A stretch of DNA of 28,791 bases from Pleurotus ostreatus/Saccharomyces cerevisiae fusant (taxonomy: Eukaryota > Opisthokonta). The stretch covers positions 1 to 28,791 of the forward strand of contig JAMQCK010000315.1 of assembly GCA_024196135.1 (NCBI GenBank), read 5' to 3'. This document shows, piece by piece, positions 1-9,515 of the stretch. The stretch's first letter is position 1, and each line of letters begins with the position of its first letter. The notes under the pieces were generated by a model. That model saw only the letters and a list, made by a program, of their open reading frames with translations, did not search any database and was not told the DNA's origin. Position numbers and translations under genes: made by a program.

Positions 1-142
1 CAGTCGGAGTTCCAATGTCCAAACTCTAATTTTTGGTTTCTCACGGCCGACAACCCATCTTTCGGCGGTCTCGCTCGCTCGTTCATCAGCGCTACGCCCA
101 GCAAAAGGCAGCCGTCCCCGTCCAGCCACCAAAACCTCCACC

Positions 143-590
143 ATGGTCAGTGCTGCTGCCGCGCGCAGAGACGCGATCGCTGCACCGATGCTGATGTGAT
201 CGCCGTCTCTGGCTATGTAGACGCTCGCTGTCGACCTCCTCAACCCCTCTGCTGAGCAGGAGAAGCGCAAGCACAAGCTCAAGCGTCTTGTGCCCTCCCC
301 CAACTCGTACTTCATGGACGTCAAGTGCCCTGGTACGTTGGACTTATGTTCGGGCGTATGAAAGCACGCGCTGATATATCGTGTCTCATCGCAGGCTGCT
401 TCGCGATCACCACTGTCTTCTCGCACGCGCAGACCGTCGTCATGTGCGGCTCGTGCGCCAGCGTCCTTTGCCAGCCGACAGGTGGTAAGGCCCGGCTAAC
501 GGAGGGTACGTGTCGCGCCTATGCCTGACATAGAACCTCGCTTACTGACATCGCGTTTGTCCAGGCTGCTCTTTCCGCAAAAAGAACTAA
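143..590 (+). CDS. RPS27: 40S ribosomal protein S27 (eS27)
   Basis: A structural protein of the small cytosolic ribosomal subunit. Exons are 143-145, 221-332, 395-505 and 565-590, giving 83 residues, which matches the usual eS27 length (82-84). The C4 zinc ribbon is visible as CPGC, then 15 residues, then CGSC, around residues 38-60. The family block TTVFSHAQT is present, as is the closing GGKARLTEG followed by a basic end. The first coding exon is only the ATG, which sits in a good context (CCACC before it) and is followed at once by a GTCAGT donor. All introns are GT-AG and short, as is common in fungal ribosomal protein genes. No other family fits this pattern. Confidence 0.95.
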
Positions 591-1790
591 AGGGTTCCTT
601 GCGATGTTGTATCCTTAGCTGTGCTTATACGCATTCCCTTCCCTCTTGCATCCGTCGCTTTCCGCCCGGCACACGCCTTATGTCCATGCTGCCTATGCAA
701 TACTACATGCATCGCTTTCGAATCACGGTTTGATCAGGCCAAGTTGAAGGAGATAGGACGTGTGATGAGGATAACAATGCACCTTGGGAACGCAGTGATT
801 ACAGACAAACGAGTGGTCAGTTGCAGGGAAGTACAACAGTTGGTCAATTGCTCTCGACAATAAGGCCTTTGTCTGACAGTGAGAACCGAAGTCAGTGATG
901 GCAGCCGGCTCTGACAACCAGGACAATAAACGTGATGGAGGACGTACAAGATGTCGAGCGCATCTGCCGCAGCTCCGCCCAGACGCTGCCATTGGCTGCG
1001 TAATTTGTATGCTTTGTCTGTCTTCGCACACATGACTCGCCGTTACGGTTCCGGCGGAGGTACACGCAAGGTGACAACGTTCTGCGTTCTCGAAGCTCTA
1101 TGTCCCGGCAAAGTGGAAGGCTTTGCTGTGCGCACGGCAACCGGAGCGCTCGCCAAAGAGGGCATAATGGCAGACCGAGCTGCCCGTAACACGAGGGGGG
1201 ACATGCATCCTATCTCCGGCGAAAGTACAACGGGGATCCCAAAGAGGAACAAGGGCATGTAATTTCGCACCCCCACGTGTGAGACCCACGAGCTGATGCT
1301 GGGAAAATACACGGCATCGCGCCGGAGAAATATACTTGCCGGCCGCTTGCTATTGTTCTGAAGAACGCAAGCCGCATGGGTCGGCTTATGTGAGCATGCA
1401 GGCGCAGCGAGTACAAAAGGCTGCGGTCAGCAGGGGGAAACCCAAGCGCCCACTCCCAGTCACTCGTCGGCTCACGTTTCTTTTCCTTCTCTCTTCGTTT
1501 CCGCTCTCGTCCGACGACACGCCCCCGACACGCTAGTCTCTACATAGATCTCTCACTCCAGCCCCTCTTTCATTGACGAGGTACGTCGCCACCATCGATC
1601 CCCCTTGTCTTCATCGCTGATAACACCTATCCAGCCGCGCCTCGCCACTTATCCACGTCGTTAACGTCCTTCTTACACGTGTTCTCTGCTTGAATCGCCG
1701 GTCGGTTCAGCACTTTCGACTTTGTTCACACTCTCGCCACCCACAACCACTCGTAAACTCCATCCACTCTTGCATTCAACTCAATCCACA
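591..1790. other. Intergenic region, RPS27 to BTG-domain gene
   Basis: About 1.2 kb without a gene I can support. Short open frames occur on both strands (for example 951-1262 plus and 723-1031 minus), but none has a recognisable motif, good splice sites or a convincing start. The right-hand part becomes pyrimidine-rich (about 1480-1790), as expected of a fungal promoter and 5' leader for the gene at 1791. Confidence 0.5.
1581..1634 (+). other. Probable 5' UTR intron of the BTG-domain gene
   Basis: A GTACGT donor at 1581 is followed by a branch-like GCTGATAAC and an acceptor ending TATCCAG at 1634. The 54-nt length matches the other introns in this window. It lies about 160 nt upstream of the ATG in a C/T-rich leader. 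It is an inference from splice signals only. Confidence 0.4.
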
Positions 1791-2672
1791 ATGGCCTCCA
1801 ACACCTCGATCGCCATCACCGTCGCCCAGGCTGTTGCCTTCCTTACCCGTCCCCTCACGGCCACGTACCCGCAGGCGACTGTAGCCCGTCTGCAGACCGT
1901 CCTCGAGGCTAGCCTCACGGCGTACTACGCCCCGACGTGGAACCCCTCGGAGCCGCGCAGCGGTAGCGGCCGTCGCTCCCTCACGCTCTCCCCGGGCTGC
2001 CTCCCGCCTCGCTGCATCTACCAGGCGTGCCTTGACTCGGGCGTCCAGTGGTTCGATTGGGTCGGCCTCCTCGGCGGTCGCGAGTTCGACCTCTTCGTCG
2101 ACCCCGGCCTCGTGTCCCTCTCCTTCGGCAAGCGTGGCACCCCGGGCGCTCAGGTCGTCACCGTCTGGGCCGATCAGTCCACCCTCGCCACCCACCACCG
2201 CAAGACGTCGTCCATGGACTCTGTCCGCCTGCACGCTGCCAACATGCAGGCCGCGATCGACGCCCAGCGCAAGACCTTCGCGCAGCGTGTCTCGGAGCGC
2301 GACGCGCACGAGGCCGAGGAATTGTTCGCGATGATCGCGGGCGAGGTTGCTGCCCCCTCGTGGGAGCTGCCCCTCCCGCGCCCGCAGGCGCGCTCGAGCT
2401 CGCCGCTCTCGACCCACTCTCGCAGCAGCTCGCGGTCCTCCAACTCGAGCTCTGGCTTCTCCGCTGCGTCTGCAGTTTCGTCCGCGACGAGCTACATTTC
2501 CAGCGCGGCCAGCGGTCGCTCGCAGACCATGTCCCGCAGGGAGCGTGCCCGCCAGGCGCGTGTCTACGTGGACCACAGCAAGAAGGATGTTACCCCTTAC
2601 GATGGTGGCAAGACCACTGTTCTCTCCGGCGGTGTCATGCTCGGCGGCGGCCCCCGTGCTGCCCGCGCCTGA
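1791..2672 (+). CDS. BTG/Tob (anti-proliferative) domain protein
   Basis: A single-exon gene of 293 residues. The N-terminal half resembles the BTG/Tob fold. Near residues 70-80 is an RCIYQACLDSG segment like the GHRCI box of BTG proteins. Around residues 95-112 is FDLFVDPGLVSLSFGKRG, matching the family's L-WVDP-EVS-RIGE strand. In animals this domain binds the Caf1/Pop2 deadenylase of the Ccr4-Not complex and promotes poly(A) shortening; the same role here is inferred. Residues about 200-260 are serine-rich and probably disordered. The conserved-looking end contains VYVDHSKKDVTPYDGGKTT and a glycine-rich tail. The start is the first in-frame ATG (context CCACA) after a C/T-rich leader. Codon use is very GC-rich, which creates a long antisense open frame that I do not count as a gene. 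Confidence 0.75.
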   Translation: MASNTSIAITVAQAVAFLTRPLTATYPQATVARLQTVLEASLTAYYAPTWNPSEPRSGSGRRSLTLSPGCLPPRCIYQACLDSGVQWFDWVGLLGGREFDLFVDPGLVSLSFGKRGTPGAQVVTVWADQSTLATHHRKTSSMDSVRLHAANMQAAIDAQRKTFAQRVSERDAHEAEELFAMIAGEVAAPSWELPLPRPQARSSSPLSTHSRSSSRSSNSSSGFSAASAVSSATSYISSAASGRSQTMSRRERARQARVYVDHSKKDVTPYDGGKTTVLSGGVMLGGGPRAARA

Positions 2673-3946
2673 GCGTCCGCGACCGCCCATTCACATTCGA
2701 CATTGACGATGACTCAAAACGCGCTTCCCAAACGCCTCACTCACGACCAAACGACACTACTCATACGCTCTACTAATCTTCTACATTCTCATTGACTCTC
2801 ACATTGACACTCGTACTCATCAACTGTAGCCTTAGGTTTCTTATGGGTTTTGGCCTCGTATACTATGACTGTATCTAATACCCCCCTGCTTCGCCGCAAT
2901 CCCCTACAGTACAGCGGAGGCGCCTAGCTGTGTAATGTACCTGCTTCATGACCTCCAGTGCTGGCATTGCTTCACTGTCGTTACCTACTACCCTCACAAA
3001 CTAATATATGGTATACTCATTGCCGTCCTTGGACAAAGTTCAGCTGTGTGTTATACTCCGCGTCTAGCGACGTCGTCAATTGAAAGGGAGTTCAATAGAC
3101 TGTATTTGCAACGGGGGTTTTCGGCCTTTTTCCCGTTTTGCTAGCGGGCACCTGCCATATTCGGTCGACCTTCTTCGGCCAGCCCTCTGCCTTCCCCTCC
3201 GAATTTTGCTGCGAAACTTGGTATATGAAGTCATTTCTATGTCAGATGGTTGCCTGATTTTTCTCGAGGGCACTCGAAGACAAAGAGGTTGCGCGGAGGC
3301 GGGAGGATGGGGTCGTGGGAATATTTTGCTAGCGGAGCTGCAAATACACTCTAATAAAGCATTAGGCTCTCGGAAGAAGAGGCGTGGGGCGCCTTTGGGC
3401 CGGAGCTCCCAGACATCAGTCTTCTTGGCTGTTGGCGCTGGGGCCTCTGTACTCAAGCGACGACGCCCAGCGTCAGTAAAATTACTGTCGTCATCCCCTG
3501 ACGATGAAGGGAGTATTTCGTTTATTCGCATCCTTTCGCTTACGCTGACATACCATCGCAATCAGTCTTGTTGAGACTTCAGACGACGAAGCAATGACCC
3601 AGAGTGCCTCAGAGGCTGCCACTGGACGAATTGTGGATGTGGGTGCAGGAGCTTGGTCATAAAATGGACCCAGTCGAGGCCACGGAATCGCCTTTCGGAG
3701 GTTGCTCAAAAGCTCCCGCTCCGTGCCACGTGGCGGGATGATGCCGAGATCCCCAATTGGACACGCTCGAGGCGCCACCAAAGACGCGGATTGGAGCCCT
3801 CTTACGCACCGGATTGTCGTCAGTCAGGCGCTTCGCTGCCTATATAAGCATAGGGCCAGAATGTTGTTTTCCCCACACACAACGACACTCATCGTCGTAC
3901 GCCCTCGCCCATACTTCCCGCACATCACCGCCCCCTGCCACTCGAC
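2673..3946. other. Intergenic region with 3' UTR and a promoter
   Basis: About 1.27 kb. The left end is T-rich 3' UTR of the BTG-domain gene. Around 3076-3574 both strands are open for about 160 codons, but I recognise nothing in either frame and see no start context or clean splice sites. The right end is the promoter of the gene at 3947, including a TATA box at 3841. Confidence 0.45.
3841..3848 (+). promoter_or_regulatory. TATA box of the small gene at 3947
   Basis: TATATAAG, a textbook TATA element, about 100 nt upstream of the ATG. It is followed by a CA-rich stretch that would suit a transcription start and short leader. I saw no equally clear TATA box close upstream of the other genes. 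Confidence 0.65.
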
Positions 3947-4314
3947 ATGTCCGCCCTCTCAGATTCCAGCAGCTACGAGGACCCGACCGCGTACGAGGTC
4001 AGGCTGCGCAAATATTCCCAGGAGATTGCCGAGCACACGATACGCCAATGGAACGCCATGCGCGCGAAGCAGGAGCAGCTAGACGCCGATACGACAGAGT
4101 TAGAGAAGAAGATGGCGAGGACGAAGCTGTCGTCGGAGAGCGCGCAGTCCCCTCAACGACGAGGCCGGAGCGACGCAGAAGACGGTAAGTGGCATTCCCA
4201 CACCCATTTCCCGCAGACATTCATGTTCCCTCGTTCTTCGCTTTGCGTTTAACAAGGCCAACAGGGTCAGGCGTCTGGGAAAGGGTATCGCGCTCACTAC
4301 GAAGAAAGCTCTGA
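3947..4314 (+). CDS. Small charged coiled-coil protein, unknown
   Basis: Not recognised. Exon 1 (3947-4184) starts MSALSDSSSYEDPTAYEVRL. It continues as a highly charged helical segment (residues about 20-65) with heptad-like spacing, suggesting a short coiled coil. It ends at a GTAAGT donor in phase 1. The best second exon is 4265-4314 (acceptor CCAACAG), which gives 95 residues ending in a basic amphipathic stretch, VWERVSRSLRRKL. An alternative acceptor at 4256 opens another frame, which could then use a GTGAGT donor near 4351, so the 3' end is uncertain. The TATA box at 3841 and the sound start context support a real gene. No function is proposed. Confidence 0.5.
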
Positions 4315-5515
4315 GCAGCAACGGAATAAGTCGCAGTCGGGGCAGCAGAAGAGTGAGTCGTGCCTTCCGTTCGTGCGCCGCCGCCGTACTTATCGACCAC
4401 CTGAGCAGTCCGACGCTTCATAAATCCGCGCCGTTCGTCGGCGAACCACCATCGGACGTTCTGAAGACTGGGACGCCATTGTACCATTACCTATATCCGC
4501 GCACGACGTCAGCTCTGCGCGAGAGACGAACACCAGACGCGCCGCATAGCCAATAATTGTAGGACCCGCATCTCAGCTTACCCATGACCTTGCCCATAGG
4601 CGAGCATCATACGTTACCTCTGCATGCCTTGTATCATAGTTCCGTACACTCAATGATTTATTTGCCGCCTCCGTGGCACCACTGAATTTCTATGGGACTG
4701 GCGAGAAAGTTGAGTGGTGTCTATCGTGTCTCTCGGCCGTTCGGAATTCCGAGGAGCAGTGGCAGGCGCACCCAGGGCGCGAAGGGAGCGTAGGGAGTCA
4801 AAACGATGCTGACGTCAGAACGGACCGTGGAAAAAAATCAATGACGGCGCCAGAGGTCGTGCCGCGTGTAATCGCGAGAGGAAAGGTGACGCGTTGAGGG
4901 GCGGCGGAGGGGAGCGCAGACGAGGGCTCGTCATCATGACTGAAAAAGAATTTGAGGCAACGTCAAGTTGAACATTCGCCCCTTGTGATCGTGGTAAACG
5001 GGGTTCGGACCGATTCCCGTTCACTTGATAGCCGCTGGCAAGGCTGACATGGTGCACGCAACGATGGGGAGGTTGCCTGAGCTGACTGTGTTCCCCAATC
5101 GCGCCTCGAGCTGAAGAAGCACCAGTTCGGATCGATCGTCGGGCTGACCGTCGTAGACAGGGGTGGAGGAAGAGGAGCTCTTGTCGTATGGATTCGTTGG
5201 CGCCAAGAGTTTGTACGCAGCGCTCTCCCGGACGCTATTGTAGGCAGGCGGAATAAAACAAGGTTGCGGCGATAGCGCGTAACTGCACAATTTCCAGGCA
5301 GAGGTCGATGAAGGGAGCGCGAGGTCCGCCAAGGACGATGGTAACCCAAGAGACCTGAGTGGACGCGACGCGATGCGGACAGGTCGCCCGATCAGTAGGC
5401 GATCAGATCTACGCCATGAACTTTGGGGCGCTTCAACTTCAGAGGAAGGAAGTCGGCCCGCAGCCCTACCCGCACCTCTTGGCTCCTGCACCCATCTACC
5501 TCCCATCCCCACCCT
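4315..5515. other. Intergenic region upstream of BIO2
   Basis: About 1.2 kb. It contains 3' sequence of the small gene (possibly a further exon to about 4555) and the BIO2 promoter. A minus-strand open stretch at 5021-5390 has a protein-like composition but no ATG start and no recognised motif. Nothing else in the region could be identified. Confidence 0.45.
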
Positions 5516-7045
5516 ATGCTCGCCGTCTCGCGCTCCTTCCGCGCTGTGCGCGTCGCCACTCGCGGCCTGGCCACGCACGCGTCGACGGCTCCCCCAACCC
5601 CCAAGGCCGTGACGCGCCACGACTGGACGAAGCAGGAGATCCAGAGCATATATGACTCCCCCCTCCTCGATCTCGTCTTCCGCGCGGCGGCGGTGCACCG
5701 CGAGCACAACGATCCGCGGAAGGTGCAGCTTTGCACGCTCATGAATATCAAGAGTGCGTTCCCCCAACCGATGTGGCACCCCATGGTACTGACGTTATGC
5801 TAGCTGGTGGATGCTCCGAGAACTGTACGTCGGGTCAGCTCAGCTGAAGGCTTTGAAGCTGAGAATTGTATCAGGCTCCTACTGCTCCCAGTCTTCCCGC
5901 TACTCCACTTCGACGAAGGCATCCCCATTGCTGGAAGTGGAGCCCGTACTTGAAGCCGCGCGGAAAGCGAAGGCAAACGGCAGCACTCGCTTCTGCATGG
6001 GTGCTGCCTGGCGCGATCTCGCTGGCCGGAAGCGCGGCTTTGAGCGCATCCTGACCATGGTGCGCGAGGTTCGCGGCATGGGCATGGAGGTGTGCACCAC
6101 CCTGGGCATGTTGAGCCCAGAGCAGGCGAGGAAGCTCAAGGAAGCGTGCGTCGACGATGCAAGCACAATAAATCGAAGCTGAGATAAAATGACAGGGGCC
6201 TAACGGCGTACAACCACAACCTGGACACATCGCGCGAGTTCTACCCTGAGGTACGTCCCATTATATACTATGTCTCTTCCCTTCATTGACCATCGCTAGG
6301 TCATCACCTCTCGCTCGTACGATGACAGGTTGGACACGATCTCCGCCGTCCGTGACGCGGGTATCAGCGTCTGCTCGGGTGGTATCTTAGGTCTTGGCGA
6401 AAGCGACAAGGACCGCGTTGGTCTGATCTGGGAGGTCGCGAAGTGAGCAACACCCGCTTCTGCGCAACGTCCTCAGATGCTCATCACCTTCACAGCATGC
6501 CCGAACATCCAGAGTCCTTCCCCGTCAACGCCCTCATCCCCATACCTGGCACGCCGCTCGAGAAGAACGAGGTTCGTGTGCCCCCACCTTCATCTACACC
6601 GATCGCCGCTGACGATCCCCAGATGGTCCCCTACCACACCCTCGCGCGGACGATCGCGACTGCCAGGATAGTTATGCCCACAACCATCATCCGCATTGCC
6701 GCTGGCCGGAATGTGATGCCGGAGTCTGAGCAGATGATGTGCTTTATGGCCGGCGCCAATGCCATCTTCACGGGCGAGCAGATGTTGACCACGCCTTGTA
6801 AATCTTCCTCCCCCTCACTTGCCTTCACCTGCATCCCTCACACAATTAACACCCCCACAGGCTCCCCTTGGGACCAGGACAAGGCCATGATGGACCGCTG
6901 GGGTCTCGAGGGCATGGAGAGCTTCAAGCAGGAGCGTGTCGCGAGGAAGGAGCTGCCGCAATTCATGAACGCGGATGCGGAGGTCGCTCCTCCTCCAGTC
7001 GAGCAGGCAAAACCTCTGGAGAGCTCGACGCTCAACATCGCTTGA
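5516..7045 (+). CDS. BIO2: Biotin synthase, mitochondrial
   Basis: A radical SAM enzyme that inserts sulfur into dethiobiotin, the last step of biotin synthesis. Exons: 5516-5753, 5804-5824, 5875-6145, 6196-6250, 6300-6442, 6496-6571, 6623-6797, 6861-7045; 387 residues, a normal family length. The N-terminus ([20 protein letters not shown]) is basic and lacks acidic residues, as in a mitochondrial presequence. The radical SAM cluster motif C-x3-C-x2-C reads GGCSENCSYCSQ. Its second cysteine codon is split by an intron. Further family blocks are [43 protein letters not shown] and [13 protein letters not shown], the last being the region around the second Fe-S cluster. The C-terminal 40 or so residues are a loose, acidic and proline-rich tail. 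All eight exons join in frame through GT-AG introns of about 50 nt. Confidence 0.95.
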
Positions 7046-7590
7046 CATTCTTGATCCATACTGACATATTCCATTGTAAAGCTAGTGTATAACAACAGTA
7101 CTAGAGGGAGCATATGCATGTAGGTGCAGGTATACCGAGTGATGCCTATCCGGTGTTCTAAGGTAGGTCAGTTGATCGTGTAGGAGGTGAGTTGAACGAT
7201 ACAGGGGAGTAGCACAACACACCCGATGAGCGCGATGGAAGATCGGATTGCGCGCGCACGGGCCGAGCGTAGGACCCCGCACCGACCCCGCCGTACCCCA
7301 GATCTATTGTGCGGCCTATTCATCTATCCTGAGGCATGTTCATCGCCGACATGTGGCCTATTCATCGACGATCTTAAGGGCTCTTATCGCCTTCGCCGCT
7401 TGCGTGCTCGTGCATTCACTTTGCGCATCGCACGCGTTTGGGATCGCGCTCTATCCTTACCTCTCCCCGTCACTTACTCAGCGCGACGACCCCTGCCTCA
7501 CTTATAGTTGCTATCATTGACAACAGCCATCCCAATCGACCCTGCACTCACTAGCCAGCAACTCACTACGCAACTCGAATTTACCACACA
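7046..7590. other. Intergenic region, BIO2 to dehydrogenase
   Basis: About 545 bp holding the BIO2 3' UTR and the dehydrogenase promoter. The leader before 7591 is rich in CA and CT. Short open frames at 7226-7520 show no recognisable protein. No clear TATA box or repeat was seen. Confidence 0.5.
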
Positions 7591-9251
7591 ATGTCCTCCT
7601 TCCACTTCCCCGAAAAGACACAGCCCCCACAGGTCACCGCGCTCAACCTCCCGCCCAACACGTCCTGCGTGCTGCTCAAGAAACAGTCCATTTCCGTTGA
7701 GCCCAAGCCGCTCCCGATCCTCCAGCCCGATGGTGTCTTGGTGAAGGTGATGGCTACAGATGAGTGCATCCCCCTAGGATTGTCAGCGTCTAAGGGTGCT
7801 TACCTTGCTCTGTAGCACGCATCTGCGGTTCCGACCTGCACAACTACCTAGCGGGGGGCGTTGGTGGAAGGCCAGTTACGGAGCCACTGGTGATGGGGCA
7901 TGAGAGCGCGGGGGAGGTTATTGCGGTCGGGGATCGGGTTACGACGCATAAGGTTGGGGACAGGGTGGCGGGTGAGTTGGGTGGTTTCTCGGGGTCATAT
8001 TGAGTTGGGGAGGGTGATGCTGACGGGAGGTGTTTGCAGTCGAACCTGGCCTCCCGTGCCGTCGCTGCATCAACTGCAAGAATGGGCGCATGAATATATG
8101 TACTGGTGAGCTCTGCAGCGTCTTGTGGATGAGGTGGTGCACTAACTGTCCTCGAAGACCAGCATTACTGCGGCGCCCCGGGCTCTGTCGGTTCGCTATC
8201 CAGGTCAGGCGACTACAATAGAAGGACGAAACCGACCGCTCATGCTACTGCGCCAGGTACTTCGCCCTTCCCGCGGACATGGCGCCGCACGTACCCGCGC
8301 ACGTATCGTGGGACGAAGCGGGATGTATCCAGCCGCTAGCCATAGGCGTGCAGATAGGGAAGCGGGTCGACCTGCGAGCGCATCAGACGGTGGCTATCTT
8401 GTGAGTTCTCATCCCTAGGGCTTCTCGATGGGCTCGTGACCTACCATGAACGTAGCGGTTGCGGACCCATCGGTCTCATCGCCGGCGCGGTCGCGCACGC
8501 ATACAGCGCGCGCCGCATCATTGCCTGCGACATCAACCCCTCGCGCGTCGAGTTCGCGCGCAAGTACATCTCGCCACTCACCGGCAAACCTATCTTCGAC
8601 CACGTCTTCGTGAATACGAAGCTGTCGGATAAGCCCGTGAAGCAGGGTGCGCCACCTCACCCGCAAGGCCCGGACCCTACGCCGGCAGGAGTGGCGGATG
8701 GGGAAGTTGGCGAGGTCGAGGATCACGAGCAGACGCTGGGCGATATCAAGTGGACGCATGCGCAGGCGAGGGCGGCGGAGTTTTTGGAGCAGGCGGGACT
8801 AGCTGGTGAAGGAGGTGTGGACCGTGTCATTGAGGCGAGCGGGGCGGAGGATTGCGGGCTTATTGGTGTGGCGATTGCGAAGCAGGGCGCGACTTGTGAG
8901 TCCACATACAGAGTCTGGGGAATGGTTGACCTGACATTCGATGTAGACATTGCGGTTGGCTTGGGACACGTCGAGACCAGCATCTTCCCTATGATCGCGG
9001 TGACAGCCAAGGAGCTGGACGTGAAGGGTACGCGGCCATCGCTAGCAGAGGAGAGCCAAAGCTGACCGTTCTCAGGCATCACCAGATACACTGCATCTTG
9101 CTTCCCGAATGCAATCGACATGCTCGCCCGCGGGGTCGTCGACGTCAAGCCTCTGATCACGAAGAAATACACGCTGGGAGAGAGTCGCGACGCGTTCGAG
9201 GCAGTCCGGAGCGGGAGGGAGATCAAGGTCATTATCAGGAACCAAGAGTAG
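7591..9251 (+). CDS. Zinc-dependent polyol dehydrogenase (MDR family)
   Basis: A medium-chain dehydrogenase of the sorbitol/xylitol/L-arabinitol dehydrogenase group, oxidising a sugar alcohol with NAD(P)+; the exact substrate cannot be read. Exons: 7591-7759, 7816-7971, 8040-8105, 8158-8203, 8257-8400, 8456-8895, 8947-9027, 9076-9251; 425 residues. Catalytic zinc ligands sit in ICGSD, MGHESAGEV and VEPGLPC. The structural zinc loop is CRRCINCKNGRMNIC. The Rossmann glycine motif is GCGPIGLIAG, followed by ACDINPSR. The end matches the family (GITRYTASCFP, then IKVIIRNQE). About 40 extra proline- and acid-rich residues lie between FDHVFVN and the next helix. Intron 1 has no usable GT donor: only an AT start at 7760 (ATGAGT in place of GTGAGT) keeps the protein in frame. 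Confidence 0.88.
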
Positions 9252-9515
9252 ATAGTTGAAGCCAGTGTAGTATAGCAAGCAAGCTCACGAGACGATCTGA
9301 GAGAGAAATTTCGAGGATCATGGGAGTTTGAGAAAGAAAGGGAAAGAACGTTCACCTCCCACGTGACCGCGTCCTGCCGTGAGAATTTCTGGTCCGGCGG
9401 TCGGGCCGCCGCAATCCGAGCTCGCCGACGCTGGAGTTTGGAGGTCGCCTCCACTTTCCCCAAGTCCTTCCTTCATATGGTCGCGCAAGGCCCTGAGTCT
9501 CGGTCAGGGAGTCGT

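Noticed and set aside
1776..2690. 304-codon open frame antisense to the BTG-domain gene
   Set aside because: It mirrors the sense gene's GC-rich third positions. It has an Arg/Gly/Ala-rich composition with no motif, and the sense frame has a recognisable domain.
2048..2776. 242-codon plus-strand frame overlapping the BTG-domain gene
   Set aside because: Out-of-frame shadow, very rich in Arg and Pro, no start context and no domain.
4353..4556. Open plus-strand frame after the small gene
   Set aside because: It could be a further exon through the acceptor at 4256, but no join gave a clearly better protein, so I ended the gene at 4314.
5001..5030. B-box-like sequence suggesting a tRNA
   Set aside because: The match to the T-arm consensus is poor and no acceptor stem or A-box partner could be paired around it.
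5391..5784. Minus-strand frames antisense to BIO2 exon 1
   Set aside because: BIO2 exon 1 is well supported by presequence and family match. The antisense frames show no motif.
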